Assembly: GCF_000971155.1 (NCBI RefSeq)
Contig: NZ_BBLX01000011.1
Location: 29,877-93,876, forward strand
Origin: Demequina maris
GTDB lineage: Bacteria > Actinomycetota > Actinomycetes > Actinomycetales > Demequinaceae
DNA length: 64,000 bases
Reading direction: 5' to 3'
The stretch's first letter is position 1; the number at the start of each line of letters is the position of its first letter. The notes beneath the pieces are model-generated. The model worked only from the letters and a program-made list of their open reading frames with translations. It was not told the origin of the DNA and did no database searches. The position numbers and the translations under genes are program-made. Of the stretch, positions 36,345 through 45,581 are shown in pieces.

Positions 36345-37163
36345 TCACGCCACGCCGAGCGACTCGAGCCACCCGTGCGGCACGACCTCCGGGCCGATGA
36401 ACGCGACCGCGTCGAGCGTCCAGTGCGCGAGTACCAGCGGCGCGAGCCGCCCGCGCCGCACGTAGACCCAGCCGAACACCAGGCCCATCACCACGTTCCC
36501 GAGCGCCATGGGCCAGCCCTGGTACAGGTGGTAGGCGCCGCGCAGCAGCGCCGCGAGGATGATCGCGGTCCACGGCGACCGCCCCAGGTCGCGCAGCCGG
36601 GTGAGCACGAAGCCGACCACCACGAACTCCTCGAGCACGCCCGCGGCCGCGGCGGACAGCAGCAGGATGGTCGCCGACCACCACATGTCCGGCAGCCCCG
36701 ACGTGTCGATGGTGACGGTCTGCCCGAGCGCCCGCGAGATCGCGTACAGCGCAAGCCCCGGCAGCCCGATCGACGCCGCGAGGATCGCGCCCCAGCCCAC
36801 GTCGCCCCACCACTTCCGCGCGGGTCCCACCAGGCCGAGCCGCACGCGGGACGATGCGCCGTGCTGGCTCAGCAGGTACAGCGCCAGGGCGACGGGCACC
36901 AGGGCGAAGCCGATGCCCAGCACCTGGCGGATGAGGTCGATCCAGTCGATGCTGGAGCGGCTCGGGTTGAGCGTGGTGGTCTGACCCGAGATGGGCGTGG
37001 TGTCCATGTACCGCTCGATGAGGCGGATGGCCGCGTACACGGCGGTCTGCCCGAGCGACAGCCCGAGCACGATCCACACCTCGGCCCGCATGCGCGCCTT
37101 CGACGGCAGGGTGACCTCTGCGGGGGGCGCGGCGGGCGCGGGGGCTGCGATGTCCATCGTCAC
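36345..37163 (-). CDS. CPBP family intramembrane glutamic protease
   Basis: This 272-residue protein has about eight helices and the CPBP/Abi motifs EEFVVVGFVLTRLRDL (EE-x3-R-like), a second motif with His in GAYHLYQGW and a third in NVVMGLVFGWVYVR. Such proteases cleave prenylated or membrane peptides. Starts at GTG 37163 or ATG 37157 are both possible. Confidence 0.82.
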   Translation of the reverse strand: MTMDIAAPAPAAPPAEVTLPSKARMRAEVWIVLGLSLGQTAVYAAIRLIERYMDTTPISGQTTTLNPSRSSIDWIDLIRQVLGIGFALVPVALALYLLSQHGASSRVRLGLVGPARKWWGDVGWGAILAASIGLPGLALYAISRALGQTVTIDTSGLPDMWWSATILLLSAAAAGVLEEFVVVGFVLTRLRDLGRSPWTAIILAALLRGAYHLYQGWPMALGNVVMGLVFGWVYVRRGRLAPLVLAHWTLDAVAFIGPEVVPHGWLESLGVA

Positions 37164-37204
37164 GCCACTCTAACGACCGGGGGTTCCCGGCCTACGCTGG
37201 CGGG

Positions 37205-37891
37205 ATGCGCATCGTCTCGCTCCGCCGCTACCCCGTGAAGGCCATGGGCGGGGAGGCGCTCGCCAGCGTCGAGGTCGACGCGCGGGGCCTCATGGGCGAC
37301 CGCGCGCTCGCGGTCCTCGACGCGGACGGCCTGTTCGCGGCCGGCAAGCGCGGCAGCCGGTGGCGCGCGATGGAGGAGGTCATGGCCTACTCGGCGCGAA
37401 CGGCGGACGATGCGGTGGTGGTCGCCGGCCCCGGCGGCGAGTGGCGCGCGGGGTCGCCCGAGCTCGACGCCGAGCTGAGCGTCGCGCTGGGCGAGCCGAT
37501 GCGCGTCCGCGGCGAGGAGCCGGGGGAGCGGACCTTCTTCGACTCGCGCCCCGTGTCGGTGGTCGGCACCGCCACCCTCGCGTGGTGCCGCGACGAGCTG
37601 GGCGTCGACGCGGACCCGCGACGCCTGCGGGTCAACGTCGTGGTCGAGACCGAGGAGCCGTTCGTCGAGGAGACGTGGATCGGGTCGGAGCTCACCGCCG
37701 GCGGGGTGCGGCTGCGCGCGGTCAAGCGCAACGAGCGGTGCCGCGTCATCGACCTCGCGCAGGACGGCGTGGCCGAGAGCGCGCGCTTCCTCAAGCCCCT
37801 GGGCGAGCGGCGCGACGCGTGCGTCGCCGTCTACTGCGAGGTGGTCGAGCCGGGTGAGATCCGGGTCGGCGACGCGGTCGCGCCGGCCTGA
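37205..37891 (+). CDS. MOSC domain protein
   Basis: This 228-residue protein has an N-terminal MOSC beta-barrel (RIVSLRRYPVKAMGGEALAS) and a MOSC domain with NERCRVIDL, in which the Cys could bind molybdenum cofactor. MOSC proteins carry sulfur or reduce N-hydroxylated compounds with Moco. The partner reductase is not in the window. Confidence 0.85.
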   Translation: MRIVSLRRYPVKAMGGEALASVEVDARGLMGDRALAVLDADGLFAAGKRGSRWRAMEEVMAYSARTADDAVVVAGPGGEWRAGSPELDAELSVALGEPMRVRGEEPGERTFFDSRPVSVVGTATLAWCRDELGVDADPRRLRVNVVVETEEPFVEETWIGSELTAGGVRLRAVKRNERCRVIDLAQDGVAESARFLKPLGERRDACVAVYCEVVEPGEIRVGDAVAPA

Positions 37892-37900
37892 GGGCCGCGC

Positions 37901-38734
37901 CTAGGTGGCGGGGTACGCCTTGCACAGCCCCTGCGTGCGCGCCCACACCGACCAGCCGCGCTGCGTCCCGGTGACGGCCGGATAGGCGGCCGCGAGGCCG
38001 AGCTCGGCGACGCGCGCGGTCTTGAGCGACACCACGGCCGAGGCGCCCGTGCCCATGCGGACGCCGCCGAGGACCTCCCGGCCGTCGAGCGTCATCGAGA
38101 AGTCCGCGAGGAAGCCCGGGTCCGACGCATCGTCCACGCCGATCACCGTGGTGACGCGGTCGCAGCGCCGCGACAGGGCGATCGTGCCGCCGTCGGCGGC
38201 GCCGCCGTCGATGCCGCGGGCGCGCAGCACCCACGGGTAGTGCCAGCCGTCCAGGTCCGCCCGGCCGGCGACGAGGTTCCCGTCCGTCCGGTGCGGGACC
38301 AGGGAGATCCATCGCCAGACGGTCGCGGTCGTGGTCCGCTGCGACGCCGCCTTCGTGGCGGTCCCGTCGAACCTCACCCGGTACCGGGTGGTGCCCATGC
38401 CGCGGACCGTGAAGCGCATGCGGTAGGTGCGATCGGCCCGCACCTTCGCGGTGGTCGGGGTGTCGATCCAGCGGCCGTCCTTCTTGCGCTGCAGCACTAG
38501 CCGCGCGCCGGTCAGGTTGCCGGAGGCCGCGCCGCGGATGACGGCGGTCTCGCCGTGCACGAGCAGCGGGCCCGACGCGGCCCGGATCGAGGCGATCGTC
38601 ACGGTGGTCGAGGACTTGCGGGTGGCGTCCGCGCGCGGTCCCGCCGCGACGAGCACCGCGAAGGCGAGCGCGACGATGGCCGCCAGCGCGGCCGTGCGGC
38701 CGAGGCGTGGGGTGGCGGGACGGACGTCGGTCAC
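37901..38734 (-). CDS. Secreted protein, NPCBM-like C-terminal domain possible
   Basis: This 277-residue exported protein has a signal peptide (residues 15-36, ALAAIVALAFAVLVAAGPRADA), a beta-rich first domain (RIRGAASGNLTGARLVLQRK-type region) and a second domain that could be NPCBM-like, with GTIALSRRCDRV and FSMTLDGREVL. The family is not certain. A sigma-A-like promoter (TTGTCC-17-TAGGTT) lies 77 bp upstream of its start. Confidence 0.6.
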   Translation of the reverse strand: MTDVRPATPRLGRTAALAAIVALAFAVLVAAGPRADATRKSSTTVTIASIRAASGPLLVHGETAVIRGAASGNLTGARLVLQRKKDGRWIDTPTTAKVRADRTYRMRFTVRGMGTTRYRVRFDGTATKAASQRTTTATVWRWISLVPHRTDGNLVAGRADLDGWHYPWVLRARGIDGGAADGGTIALSRRCDRVTTVIGVDDASDPGFLADFSMTLDGREVLGGVRMGTGASAVVSLKTARVAELGLAAAYPAVTGTQRGWSVWARTQGLCKAYPAT

Positions 38735-38989
38735 GGATCCCCCTCACGGACGTCGACCGGGTCGCCCCCGACCGGCGGTTCTCAGGTCGTCGGCGGGTGC
38801 GGTGGCGTCGAACCTAGCAATATCGGACGAAGCGGACAACCACCCGCGCCGTGCGAGCCCCCGTGTGCTCCTCCACACAGAAAAGACGCTGCTCCACCAA
38901 AGAGGGTTCGAATCGACGCGATATGCATCGATCGGGCCTGATCGGGGACCGCTTGTGTGGATCAGCGGTCAGCGGCAGGGGCGACCGGG
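38735..38989. promoter_or_regulatory. Intergenic region with promoter of the secreted-protein gene
   Basis: On the minus strand, TTGTCC (38834-38839) and TAGGTT (38811-38816) are spaced 17 bp and fit a sigma-A promoter. The rest, toward purB, contains the word GGGTTCGAATC (38904-38914), which resembles a tRNA T-loop but has no cloverleaf around it. No gene is supported here. Confidence 0.55.
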
Positions 38990-40408
38990 TCAGGCGAGGT
39001 AGTCGTCGACCAGCTTCTCCGCGAGGCCCACGTACGAGCCCGGGGTGAGGGCCGCGAGGCGCGCGGCGGTCTCCTCGGGCAGCGGCAGCCCGGCCACGAA
39101 GGCCTGGATGGCGGCGGCGTCGATCTGCTGGCCGCGCGTGAGGTCCTTGAGACGCTCGTACGGGTTGTCCATGCCGGGCACGCCCGCGACGGCGGCCGCG
39201 CGCATCGCCGACTGGATCGGCTCCGCGAGCACCTCCCACGACGCGTCGAGGTCCGCGGCGAGCGCCGCCTCGTTCACCGAGAGGGTCTTGAGGCCGCGGC
39301 TGACGTTGTCGATCGCGAGCATCGAGTGGCCGAAGGCGACGCCGATGTTGCGCTGCGAGCTCGAGTCCGTGAGGTCGCGCTGCAGGCGCGAGGTCACGAG
39401 CGTCGCGCCGAGCGCGTCGAACAGCGCCGCCGAGATCTCGAGGTTCGCCTCGGCGTTCTCGAAGCGGATGGGGTTGATCTTGTGCGGCATCGCCGAGGAC
39501 CCGATCGAGCCCTTGGTGGTGGCCTGCGCGAAGTAGCCGAGCGACACGTACGTCCACACGTCGGTCGCGAGGTTGTGCAGGATGCGGCCGAAGCGGGCGA
39601 CGTCCGCGTACAGCTCGGCCTGCCAGTCGTGCGACTCGATCTGCGTGGTGAGCGGGTTCCAGGTGAGCCCGAGCCCCTCGACGAAGGTGCGCGACACCTC
39701 GATCCAGTCCGTCGCGGGGACCGCGGCGGTGTGCGCGCCGTACGTGCCGGTCGCGCCGTTGATCTTGCCCAGGTACTCCTGGCCCTCGATGCGGCGCAGC
39801 TGACGGCCGAGGCGGTGCGCGAGCACCGCGAACTCCTTGCCGAGCGTGGTCGGCGTCGCGGTTTGGCCGTGCGTGCGGGACAGCATCGGCGTCGCCTTGG
39901 CGGCGCGCGCGAGGTCCGCGACCTGCTCCACGAGGGACGATGCGGCGGGCAGCCACACGTCCTCGACGGCGCCCTTGACCATGAGCGCGTACGAGAGGTT
40001 GTTGATGTCCTCGGAGGTGCACGCGAAGTGCACGAGCTCGCTCAGCGGCTCGAGGGACGTGCCCTTGATGCGGGCCTTGATGACGTACTCGACGGCCTTG
40101 ACGTCGTGGACGGTGACCTTCTCGAAGTCGGCGTGCTCGCGGATGCCGTCCGCGTCGAAGCCCGCGGGGATGCCGCGCAGCAGCGCGACCTCGTCCGCGG
40201 CGAGCGCGCGGGTGCCGGGCACGGCGCCGGTCTCGCACAGGTGGATGAACCACTCGACCTCGACGTGGAGGCGCATGCGGTTGAGCGCGGGCTCGGACAG
40301 GTGGTCCACGAGCGGGGCGACGGCGCCGCGATAGCGGCCGTCGAGGGGGCCGAGGGCGATCGCGGGCTCGAGGGAGGCGAGGGAGGTCCAGTCGGTCACG
40401 CCGGACAT
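38990..40408 (-). CDS. purB: Adenylosuccinate lyase
   Basis: This 472-residue enzyme of the fumarase/argininosuccinase superfamily carries the signature SSAMPHKINPIRFENAE. It catalyses two steps of purine synthesis (SAICAR to AICAR, adenylosuccinate to AMP). Other marks are LSRTHGQTATPTTLGKEFA and NGATGTYGAH. I prefer the ATG at 40408; an in-frame ATG at 40420 adds four codons. A GGACGATGCG copy lies in the gene at 39935. Confidence 0.95.
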   Translation of the reverse strand: MSGVTDWTSLASLEPAIALGPLDGRYRGAVAPLVDHLSEPALNRMRLHVEVEWFIHLCETGAVPGTRALAADEVALLRGIPAGFDADGIREHADFEKVTVHDVKAVEYVIKARIKGTSLEPLSELVHFACTSEDINNLSYALMVKGAVEDVWLPAASSLVEQVADLARAAKATPMLSRTHGQTATPTTLGKEFAVLAHRLGRQLRRIEGQEYLGKINGATGTYGAHTAAVPATDWIEVSRTFVEGLGLTWNPLTTQIESHDWQAELYADVARFGRILHNLATDVWTYVSLGYFAQATTKGSIGSSAMPHKINPIRFENAEANLEISAALFDALGATLVTSRLQRDLTDSSSQRNIGVAFGHSMLAIDNVSRGLKTLSVNEAALAADLDASWEVLAEPIQSAMRAAAVAGVPGMDNPYERLKDLTRGQQIDAAAIQAFVAGLPLPEETAARLAALTPGSYVGLAEKLVDDYLA

Positions 40409-40524
40409 TCTCCCACGCACGGCGCGTGCGGGCCGCGGTCCCCGGACGGAGGGACGATGCGCGCCGTCCCCAGGGCGGCAGCGCGGGCTCCGCGCCGGGC
40501 CGGGTGCGCGCCTACCGTCCCCGC

Positions 40525-40734
40525 ATGGACGACATCACGGCGCTGATCGAGCGGGCCCGCTTCGAGGTCGATGTGGCGCACGCCCGCCTGGAGGCCGCGC
40601 GGCGCGTGCGCTGGGAGGGGGTCCATGGCCGCGCGTACGCGGACCGGCTCGCGGAGGCGGCCGCGCGGGTCCGGGTGCTCGACGGCCTGGTGGCGGCGGC
40701 GGTGCCGGCCGTGCCGCCCTGGCCGGCACCGTGA
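40525..40734 (+). CDS. Small helical protein upstream of the hydrolase
   Basis: This 69-residue protein is alpha-helical and rich in Ala, Arg and Glu (ALIERARFEVDVAHARLEAA). Its stop overlaps the GTG start of the next gene (GTGA). No family is recognised. It could be a small partner of the hydrolase, like the WXG-type proteins next to secreted effectors, but there is no W-x-G. Confidence 0.5.
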   Translation: MDDITALIERARFEVDVAHARLEAARRVRWEGVHGRAYADRLAEAAARVRVLDGLVAAAVPAVPPWPAP

Positions 40735-42023
40735 CGGAGCCGATCTGGTCCGCCGGCGGCGCGGGCGGCGTGATGGCGGTCCTCGACGACCTCGACGCGG
40801 CGGCCGGGGCGCTCGCGGCCGCCGCCGACGCGCTCGACGACGCCGCGCGGGCCCTCGGGGTGGCCGCGCAGGTGGCGGGCTGGTCCCCGGCGCGGGCGCC
40901 CGCCGCCGCCGGGCTGCTCGACGCGGCCGCCGCATCGTCCACCGAGGCCGTCCGGCTCCGTGATCTCGCCGCCACGCTGCGCGCGACCGCGCTCGCGTAC
41001 CTCGAGGCGGAGGCCGAGGCGCGGCGCGCGGTGGGCCTCGCGGGGCGGCTGGGCGAGGCCGGCGCGGACTGGCTCGGCTCGCTCGCGTGGCTGAACCGGA
41101 CCGCCGCGCTCGTGGCCGGCGGCCCGGCGGCGATGCTGCTGCTCGGAGGCCCCGGCCTGCCGCCCACGACCGGGCTCGTGGGGCGTGATGAGGCCGCCGG
41201 ACTGCTCGCGCTCGCGGGCGACGACTACGCGCGCATCGTCGCGATGGTCGCGCTCGTGGTGCACCAGGCGGAGGCGGGGGAGCCTCCGTATCGGGCGGTC
41301 GACCCGGCCCCCGTGCTCGAGGACGAGGCGCCGGGCAGCCTCGAGGACGTCGTCGGGCGCCTCGCATGGGTCCACACCCAGGGCGACGGGACGATCGCGA
41401 TCGAGACCGTCCGGGACGCGCACGGCGCGCGGCACCTGGTCTACGTGCCGGGGACCGAGGACTGGTGGGTGACGTCGGGCAACCCGGCGGACCTCGAGGC
41501 GGACCTCGCGTCGGTGCTCGGGGCGATGTCCGACGCGGCGCGCGCGGTGGTCGACGCGGTCGTAGCCCACGGGATCGGCCCCGACGAGCCGCTCCTGCTC
41601 GCGGGGCACAGCCAGGGCGGCATGGTCGCGATGATCGCCGCCGCCGCGCTCGCGGACCGCTTCCGGGTCGAGCGGGTGGTGACCGCGGGCGCGCCGACCG
41701 GGCGGATCCGGCTGCCGCCCACGGTCGCGGCGCTGCACCTCGAGAACACGCGGGACCTGGTGCCGGGCCTCGACGCGCGCGCCAACCCGGACACCCCGTC
41801 GCGGGTGACGGTGTCGCACGACCGCCGGCGCTCCGAGCGCGCGGATGCCCCGGACGGCTCGCGCACGATCGCCGAGGCGCACGGGTTCGCGGGCTACGCC
41901 GCGACCGCCAGGCTGGTGGACGAGGGTGTCTCCGCGTCGACGGAGGCGTGGCTCGACGGCGCGCGGCCGCTGCTGACGGAGGCGCGCTCGACCGTCACGG
42001 CCTACCGGCCGGTCACGGACTGA
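40731..42023 (+). CDS. Alpha/beta hydrolase with helical N-terminal domain
   Basis: This 430-residue protein has a helical Ala-rich N-terminal half (residues 1-190) and a C-terminal alpha/beta hydrolase with the nucleophile elbow GHSQGGMVAMIAA. A catalytic Asp may lie around NTRDLVPGLD and His in EAHGFAGYAAT. Similar proteins of Micrococcales are annotated as lipase-like hydrolases. The substrate is unknown. The start overlaps the previous stop. Confidence 0.72.
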   Translation: MTEPIWSAGGAGGVMAVLDDLDAAAGALAAAADALDDAARALGVAAQVAGWSPARAPAAAGLLDAAAASSTEAVRLRDLAATLRATALAYLEAEAEARRAVGLAGRLGEAGADWLGSLAWLNRTAALVAGGPAAMLLLGGPGLPPTTGLVGRDEAAGLLALAGDDYARIVAMVALVVHQAEAGEPPYRAVDPAPVLEDEAPGSLEDVVGRLAWVHTQGDGTIAIETVRDAHGARHLVYVPGTEDWWVTSGNPADLEADLASVLGAMSDAARAVVDAVVAHGIGPDEPLLLAGHSQGGMVAMIAAAALADRFRVERVVTAGAPTGRIRLPPTVAALHLENTRDLVPGLDARANPDTPSRVTVSHDRRRSERADAPDGSRTIAEAHGFAGYAATARLVDEGVSASTEAWLDGARPLLTEARSTVTAYRPVTD

Positions 42024-42026
42024 CGC

Positions 42027-42416
42027 CTAGTTCTTGGAGGCGCCGGGCACCACCGCGGTGAGGATCGCGGTGATGAGGCTGATGAGCAGCGCGGCGAGCA
42101 GCGTCTCCCAGAACGCGCCGATCGTGAGCTCCGCCCACGGCACGAGCGTGGTGAGCCATGCGGTCAGCCACAGCATGAACCAGGCGGTCACCAGGGCGAA
42201 CAGGCCGAGCGTGAGGATCTTGATCGGCAGCGACAGGACGTCGACGATGGGCTTGATGAGCAGGTTCGCGCCCGCCATCACGGCGCCGACGAGGAGGAAG
42301 ACGCCGATGCGGGCCCACGTCCCGCCGTCGCCTCCCTCGACCGCCACATCCAGGGGGAGCAGGGTCACGAGCCATACCGCGACAGCCGTGATCGCGGACA
42401 CGAGGACGAAGCGCAT
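42027..42416 (-). CDS. Small membrane protein of the YvlD / phage-holin-4-like family
   Basis: This 129-residue protein has four membrane helices and the family pattern AGANLLIKPIVDVLSLPIKILT (shortened here to its core) with FALVTAWFMLWLTAWL. Despite the usual label, the family is a chromosomal membrane protein and not a phage holin. ATG at 42416; an ATG at 42425 is three codons upstream. Confidence 0.75.
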   Translation of the reverse strand: MRFVLVSAITAVAVWLVTLLPLDVAVEGGDGGTWARIGVFLLVGAVMAGANLLIKPIVDVLSLPIKILTLGLFALVTAWFMLWLTAWLTTLVPWAELTIGAFWETLLAALLISLITAILTAVVPGASKN

Positions 42417-42437
42417 GGCCGCCATTGTTCCACGGGC

Positions 42438-42452
42438 GTCACCCGGGGTGAC
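42438..42452. promoter_or_regulatory. Palindrome between divergent genes
   Basis: GTCACCC-G-GGGTGAC is a perfect 7-1-7 inverted repeat in the 48 bp between the YvlD-like gene and the aminotransferase gene, which start in opposite directions. It could be an operator for either. Confidence 0.45.
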
Positions 42453-42464
42453 ATCCTGGTTCCC

Positions 42465-43562
42465 ATGCCCGACGCGCCCGCCTCCCACCTGCCCCAGCCA
42501 CGACCGAACGTCGCTGCGCTGCCCGCCTACGTCCCCGGCGCCCGCGGCGCCGCCGACGCGCCGCCGCCCGTCAAGCTCTCCTCGAACGAGAGCCCGCACG
42601 GGCCGCTGCCCTCGGTGGTCGGCGTGATCGAGGACGCCGCGACCGGCATCCACCGCTACCCCGACATGGGGGCGTCGGCGGTGACCGCGCGGATCGCGCG
42701 CGAGGTGGGCCGCGACCCGTCCGAGGTGGTCGTGGGCGGCGGCTCGGTGGCCGTGCTCGCGCACATCCTCCAGGCGTACACCGGCCCGGGCGACGAGGTC
42801 ATGTTCGCGTGGCGCAGCTTCGAGGCGTACCCGATCCTCGCGCGCATCGCGGGCGCCGAGCCCGTCATGGTGCCGCTGACGGCCGAGTCGCGCCACGACC
42901 TGCCGGCGATGGTCGCCGCGATCACGGACCGCACCCGCGTGCTGATGCTGTGCTCGCCCAACAACCCGACCGGCCCGATCCTCACGCAGGCCGAGCTCGA
43001 CTCCTTCATGGCGCAGGTGCCGTCGCGCGTGCTGGTCGTGCTGGACGAGGCCTACGTCGAGTACGTGCGCGACCCCGAGGTCGCGGACGGCCCGGCCTCG
43101 CTCGACCGGTACCCGAACCTGCTGCTGCTGCGCACGTTCTCCAAGGCGTACGGCCTCGCGGGCCTGCGCGTCGGCTACGCCGTCGGCCCCGCCGCGCTGC
43201 TCGCGCCGGTGCGCGCGTGCGTGACGCCGTTCTCCGTGTCCGGGCCGGCCCAGGCCGCCGCGATCGCGTCGCTCGACGCCCGCGACGAGCTGCTCGAGCG
43301 TGCCGCCCAGGTGGTCGCGGAGCGCGGCCGCGTGCGCGAGGCCCTGATCGCCGACGGCTGGTCGGTGCCCGAGTCGCAGGGCAACTTCGTGTGGCTCGGC
43401 GTCGGCGACGCGACGGCGGATCTGGTCGCGCACCTCGGCGCCGCCGAGCCCGCGATCCTCGTGCGCCCCTTCGTGGGCGAGGGCGTGCGCGTCACCATCG
43501 GCGCTCCCGAGGAGAACGACGCGCTGCTCGCGCGCCTCGCGACGTGGGACGGCCCGCGCTGA
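42465..43562 (+). CDS. HisC-type aminotransferase
   Basis: This 365-residue PLP enzyme belongs to the HisC family. It shows VKLSSNESPHGPLPSV, YPDMGASAVTARIA, LCSPNNPTGPIL and the PLP lysine in RTFSKAYGLAGLRVG. Members transaminate histidinol phosphate or aromatic amino acids (Pat-type). No his operon surrounds it, so the aromatic role is at least as likely. Confidence 0.85.
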   Translation: MPDAPASHLPQPRPNVAALPAYVPGARGAADAPPPVKLSSNESPHGPLPSVVGVIEDAATGIHRYPDMGASAVTARIAREVGRDPSEVVVGGGSVAVLAHILQAYTGPGDEVMFAWRSFEAYPILARIAGAEPVMVPLTAESRHDLPAMVAAITDRTRVLMLCSPNNPTGPILTQAELDSFMAQVPSRVLVVLDEAYVEYVRDPEVADGPASLDRYPNLLLLRTFSKAYGLAGLRVGYAVGPAALLAPVRACVTPFSVSGPAQAAAIASLDARDELLERAAQVVAERGRVREALIADGWSVPESQGNFVWLGVGDATADLVAHLGAAEPAILVRPFVGEGVRVTIGAPEENDALLARLATWDGPR

Positions 43563-43577
43563 CCTGAGGCGCTCGAC

Positions 43578-43605
43578 GCGGGGCGGCACGCTTGCGGCGC
43601 CCCGC
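43578..43605. terminator. Hairpin between convergent aminotransferase and GT8 genes
   Basis: GCGGGGCG (43578-43585) pairs with CGCCCCGC (43598-43605) across a 12-nt loop, between two stops 63 bp apart. Confidence 0.55.
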
Positions 43606-43625
43606 CCCCGGCGTGCGGCCCGGCC

Positions 43626-45581
43626 TCAGCGGCCGGCGTCGCCGCCGAGCGCCCGGGCCTCGTCGATCGAGATGCGGTCGAGCATGTCCAGCCGCCCGCC
43701 CACGGTCGCGTCCAGGAACGGCACGCCGCGGCGGTCGAGCTCGCGCCGCACCACGGAGTAGCCGAACGGGCCGGCGCCGTCCTCCTGCCACGTCGCGATG
43801 AGGTCCGCGGGCCGGGTCGTCTTCGAGGCGTGCTGGTCCGACTCGTAGAAGTAGCTGCCCGCCGCGCTCTCGTAGTTCGAGTCGCAGCCCACGAGCACGA
43901 TGGCGCTCGCGCCCATGTGGAGCGCCATCGGCACGCCCGCGGTGAGCACGCCGGTGTTCGAGTCCACGAGCGCCGACGTGAGGTCCAGCGGCGCCCACCC
44001 GGTCTTCGCGATGCGCCGCTTGAAGGGCTTCTCGAACAGGAAGTAGCGGATCTCGTAGCCGCGCAGCTCTTCGAGGGTCTCGAGGTACGGCTTGAAGTAG
44101 AAGGACGTCCACAGCGTCGGGCGGTGCGTGTGGCGGGTGAGCGCGTCGAGGAACTCCCGCGGCAGCTCGGGCGTGGTCGTGTGCCAGCCGCCGAACAGCA
44201 TGTGCGAGGGCAGCACGAGGTGGTCGGGGCGGATCGTGTCGAAGTCGTCGTGGTTGACGAACCAGTTGAAGACGACGCTCTCGTACCCCGCGAAGGCGCT
44301 CATGTCCGTCTCGCGCAGGGACGGGCCGTTGCCGATGAGCACGACCGGGCGCCCCGCCGCGCTCCCGCGGAGCGCCTCGAGGGCCGCCCCCTCCTCGGCG
44401 CGGAACTGGCGCGTGCGCGCCGCCATGATCGCGGACACGTAGGACTGGGTCCACAGCGAGAACGACATCTTGAAGCGGTTGAGGCCGCGACGGTAGCGCT
44501 GGCGGTCCTCGCCCTCCAGGAGGTCGTCCGAAAGGAAGCCGTACCAGGGCTTGGGCCCGGTGAGGTGGAGGATGCGCACGGCGCCCACCTCCTCCGGGTA
44601 GTCCCACTCGAGCAGCATCTTGTTCATGTTGTACGTCTGCGGCAGCAGCTCCACGTCGCGCTCGGCGAGGTAGAGGTTCCAGAACTTCTGGTCCGCGAAG
44701 CGGTCCAGCGCCGGGTCCGTCGTCGCGTCGATGGTCGCGAGGATCCGCTCCATGCGCTCGCGGGCCTCCGGGCCGCGCTCCGCGCGCGGCAGCGACAGCA
44801 CGCCGCTGTTGATGACGGGCCGGCCGGTGACGTCGGCGTCGATCGCGTACGGGCGGTGGCCGATGTCCGGCACCGCCTTGATGCGGGTGCCGCGCCACAG
44901 CGCGGAGATGTCGCCGAGGATCAGCAGGTCGGTGTCGAGCACCACGATCCACGACGGGTCCTCGAGCGTGAGCGCCTCGAGCGTCAGGTAGCCGAGGTGG
45001 CCGATCTTGCGGTGGTTGTAGTGGTCCGACATCGCGACGTCGTACGCCTCGGGGTCGCGGTCGAGGAACTCGAGCCTCGGGTAGAGCGCCGCGAGGCGTG
45101 TGCGCGTGAAGGCGGACAGGCCCTGGTCGTGGAAGATCAGGAAGCGGTTGTCGAGGCCCGGGTACTGCCGCTGGAGGCTGAGCAGCAGCGCCTCGAGGCC
45201 CGGCGCGTACTTGTCGTTGCACACCGCCGCGAACACCAGGTCCGCCGGCGGCGGCACGGGGTCGAAGTCGTCAGCGAGGTGCGCGTACGCGTAGCGGCCG
45301 GCGAGCAGCGCCTCGAGATCCTCGGGATTGTCCGACTGCCGGATCGACCCGGGGAACGGGCCACCGGCGGCGCGCACGCGCTCGACCTCGATCGCGCTGA
45401 AGGGCGCCGCCTTCGGCGCGGGCGCCGGCTTGGGCTGCGGCGCGGGCGTGGGGGACGATGCGGCGGGCTCCATGGGGGCCGGGGGCTTCGGCGTGGCGGC
45501 CGGTGCCGGCGTCGGTTCCGGGGACCCCGCTCGAGTCACGCGGCGCGCGGCGCGCCAGGCTCGGGTGAATCCGTCGGTCAT
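43626..45581 (-). CDS. Two-domain glycosyltransferase: GT8 plus GNGPSL-type (GT42/DUF115-like) domain
   Basis: This 651-residue protein has a Pro/Ala-rich N-terminus (residues 1-60). A GT8-like domain follows (about 95-350) with the DxD motif VVLDTDLLILGD, DQKFWNLYLAERDVELLP and HLTGPKPW. A second domain (about 415-640) begins with VVLIGNGPSLRETDMSAF and ends with GVPMALHMGASAIVLVGCDSNY. The latter resembles the CstI/CstII sialyltransferase (GT42) and DUF115/MptE-like folds. It is transcribed divergently from the sulfotransferase gene, at the border of the glycopolymer locus. SD GGAGGG before the ATG at 45581. Confidence 0.75.
   Translation of the reverse strand: MTDGFTRAWRAARRVTRAGSPEPTPAPAATPKPPAPMEPAASSPTPAPQPKPAPAPKAAPFSAIEVERVRAAGGPFPGSIRQSDNPEDLEALLAGRYAYAHLADDFDPVPPPADLVFAAVCNDKYAPGLEALLLSLQRQYPGLDNRFLIFHDQGLSAFTRTRLAALYPRLEFLDRDPEAYDVAMSDHYNHRKIGHLGYLTLEALTLEDPSWIVVLDTDLLILGDISALWRGTRIKAVPDIGHRPYAIDADVTGRPVINSGVLSLPRAERGPEARERMERILATIDATTDPALDRFADQKFWNLYLAERDVELLPQTYNMNKMLLEWDYPEEVGAVRILHLTGPKPWYGFLSDDLLEGEDRQRYRRGLNRFKMSFSLWTQSYVSAIMAARTRQFRAEEGAALEALRGSAAGRPVVLIGNGPSLRETDMSAFAGYESVVFNWFVNHDDFDTIRPDHLVLPSHMLFGGWHTTTPELPREFLDALTRHTHRPTLWTSFYFKPYLETLEELRGYEIRYFLFEKPFKRRIAKTGWAPLDLTSALVDSNTGVLTAGVPMALHMGASAIVLVGCDSNYESAAGSYFYESDQHASKTTRPADLIATWQEDGAGPFGYSVVRRELDRRGVPFLDATVGGRLDMLDRISIDEARALGGDAGR

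Noticed and set aside
38904..38914. tRNA T-loop-like GGGTTCGAATC
   Set aside because: The bases around it do not form a T-stem, and no acceptor, D or anticodon arm is present.
42027..42416. Prophage signal from a phage-holin family label
   Set aside because: The family includes ordinary chromosomal membrane proteins, and no phage genes surround it.
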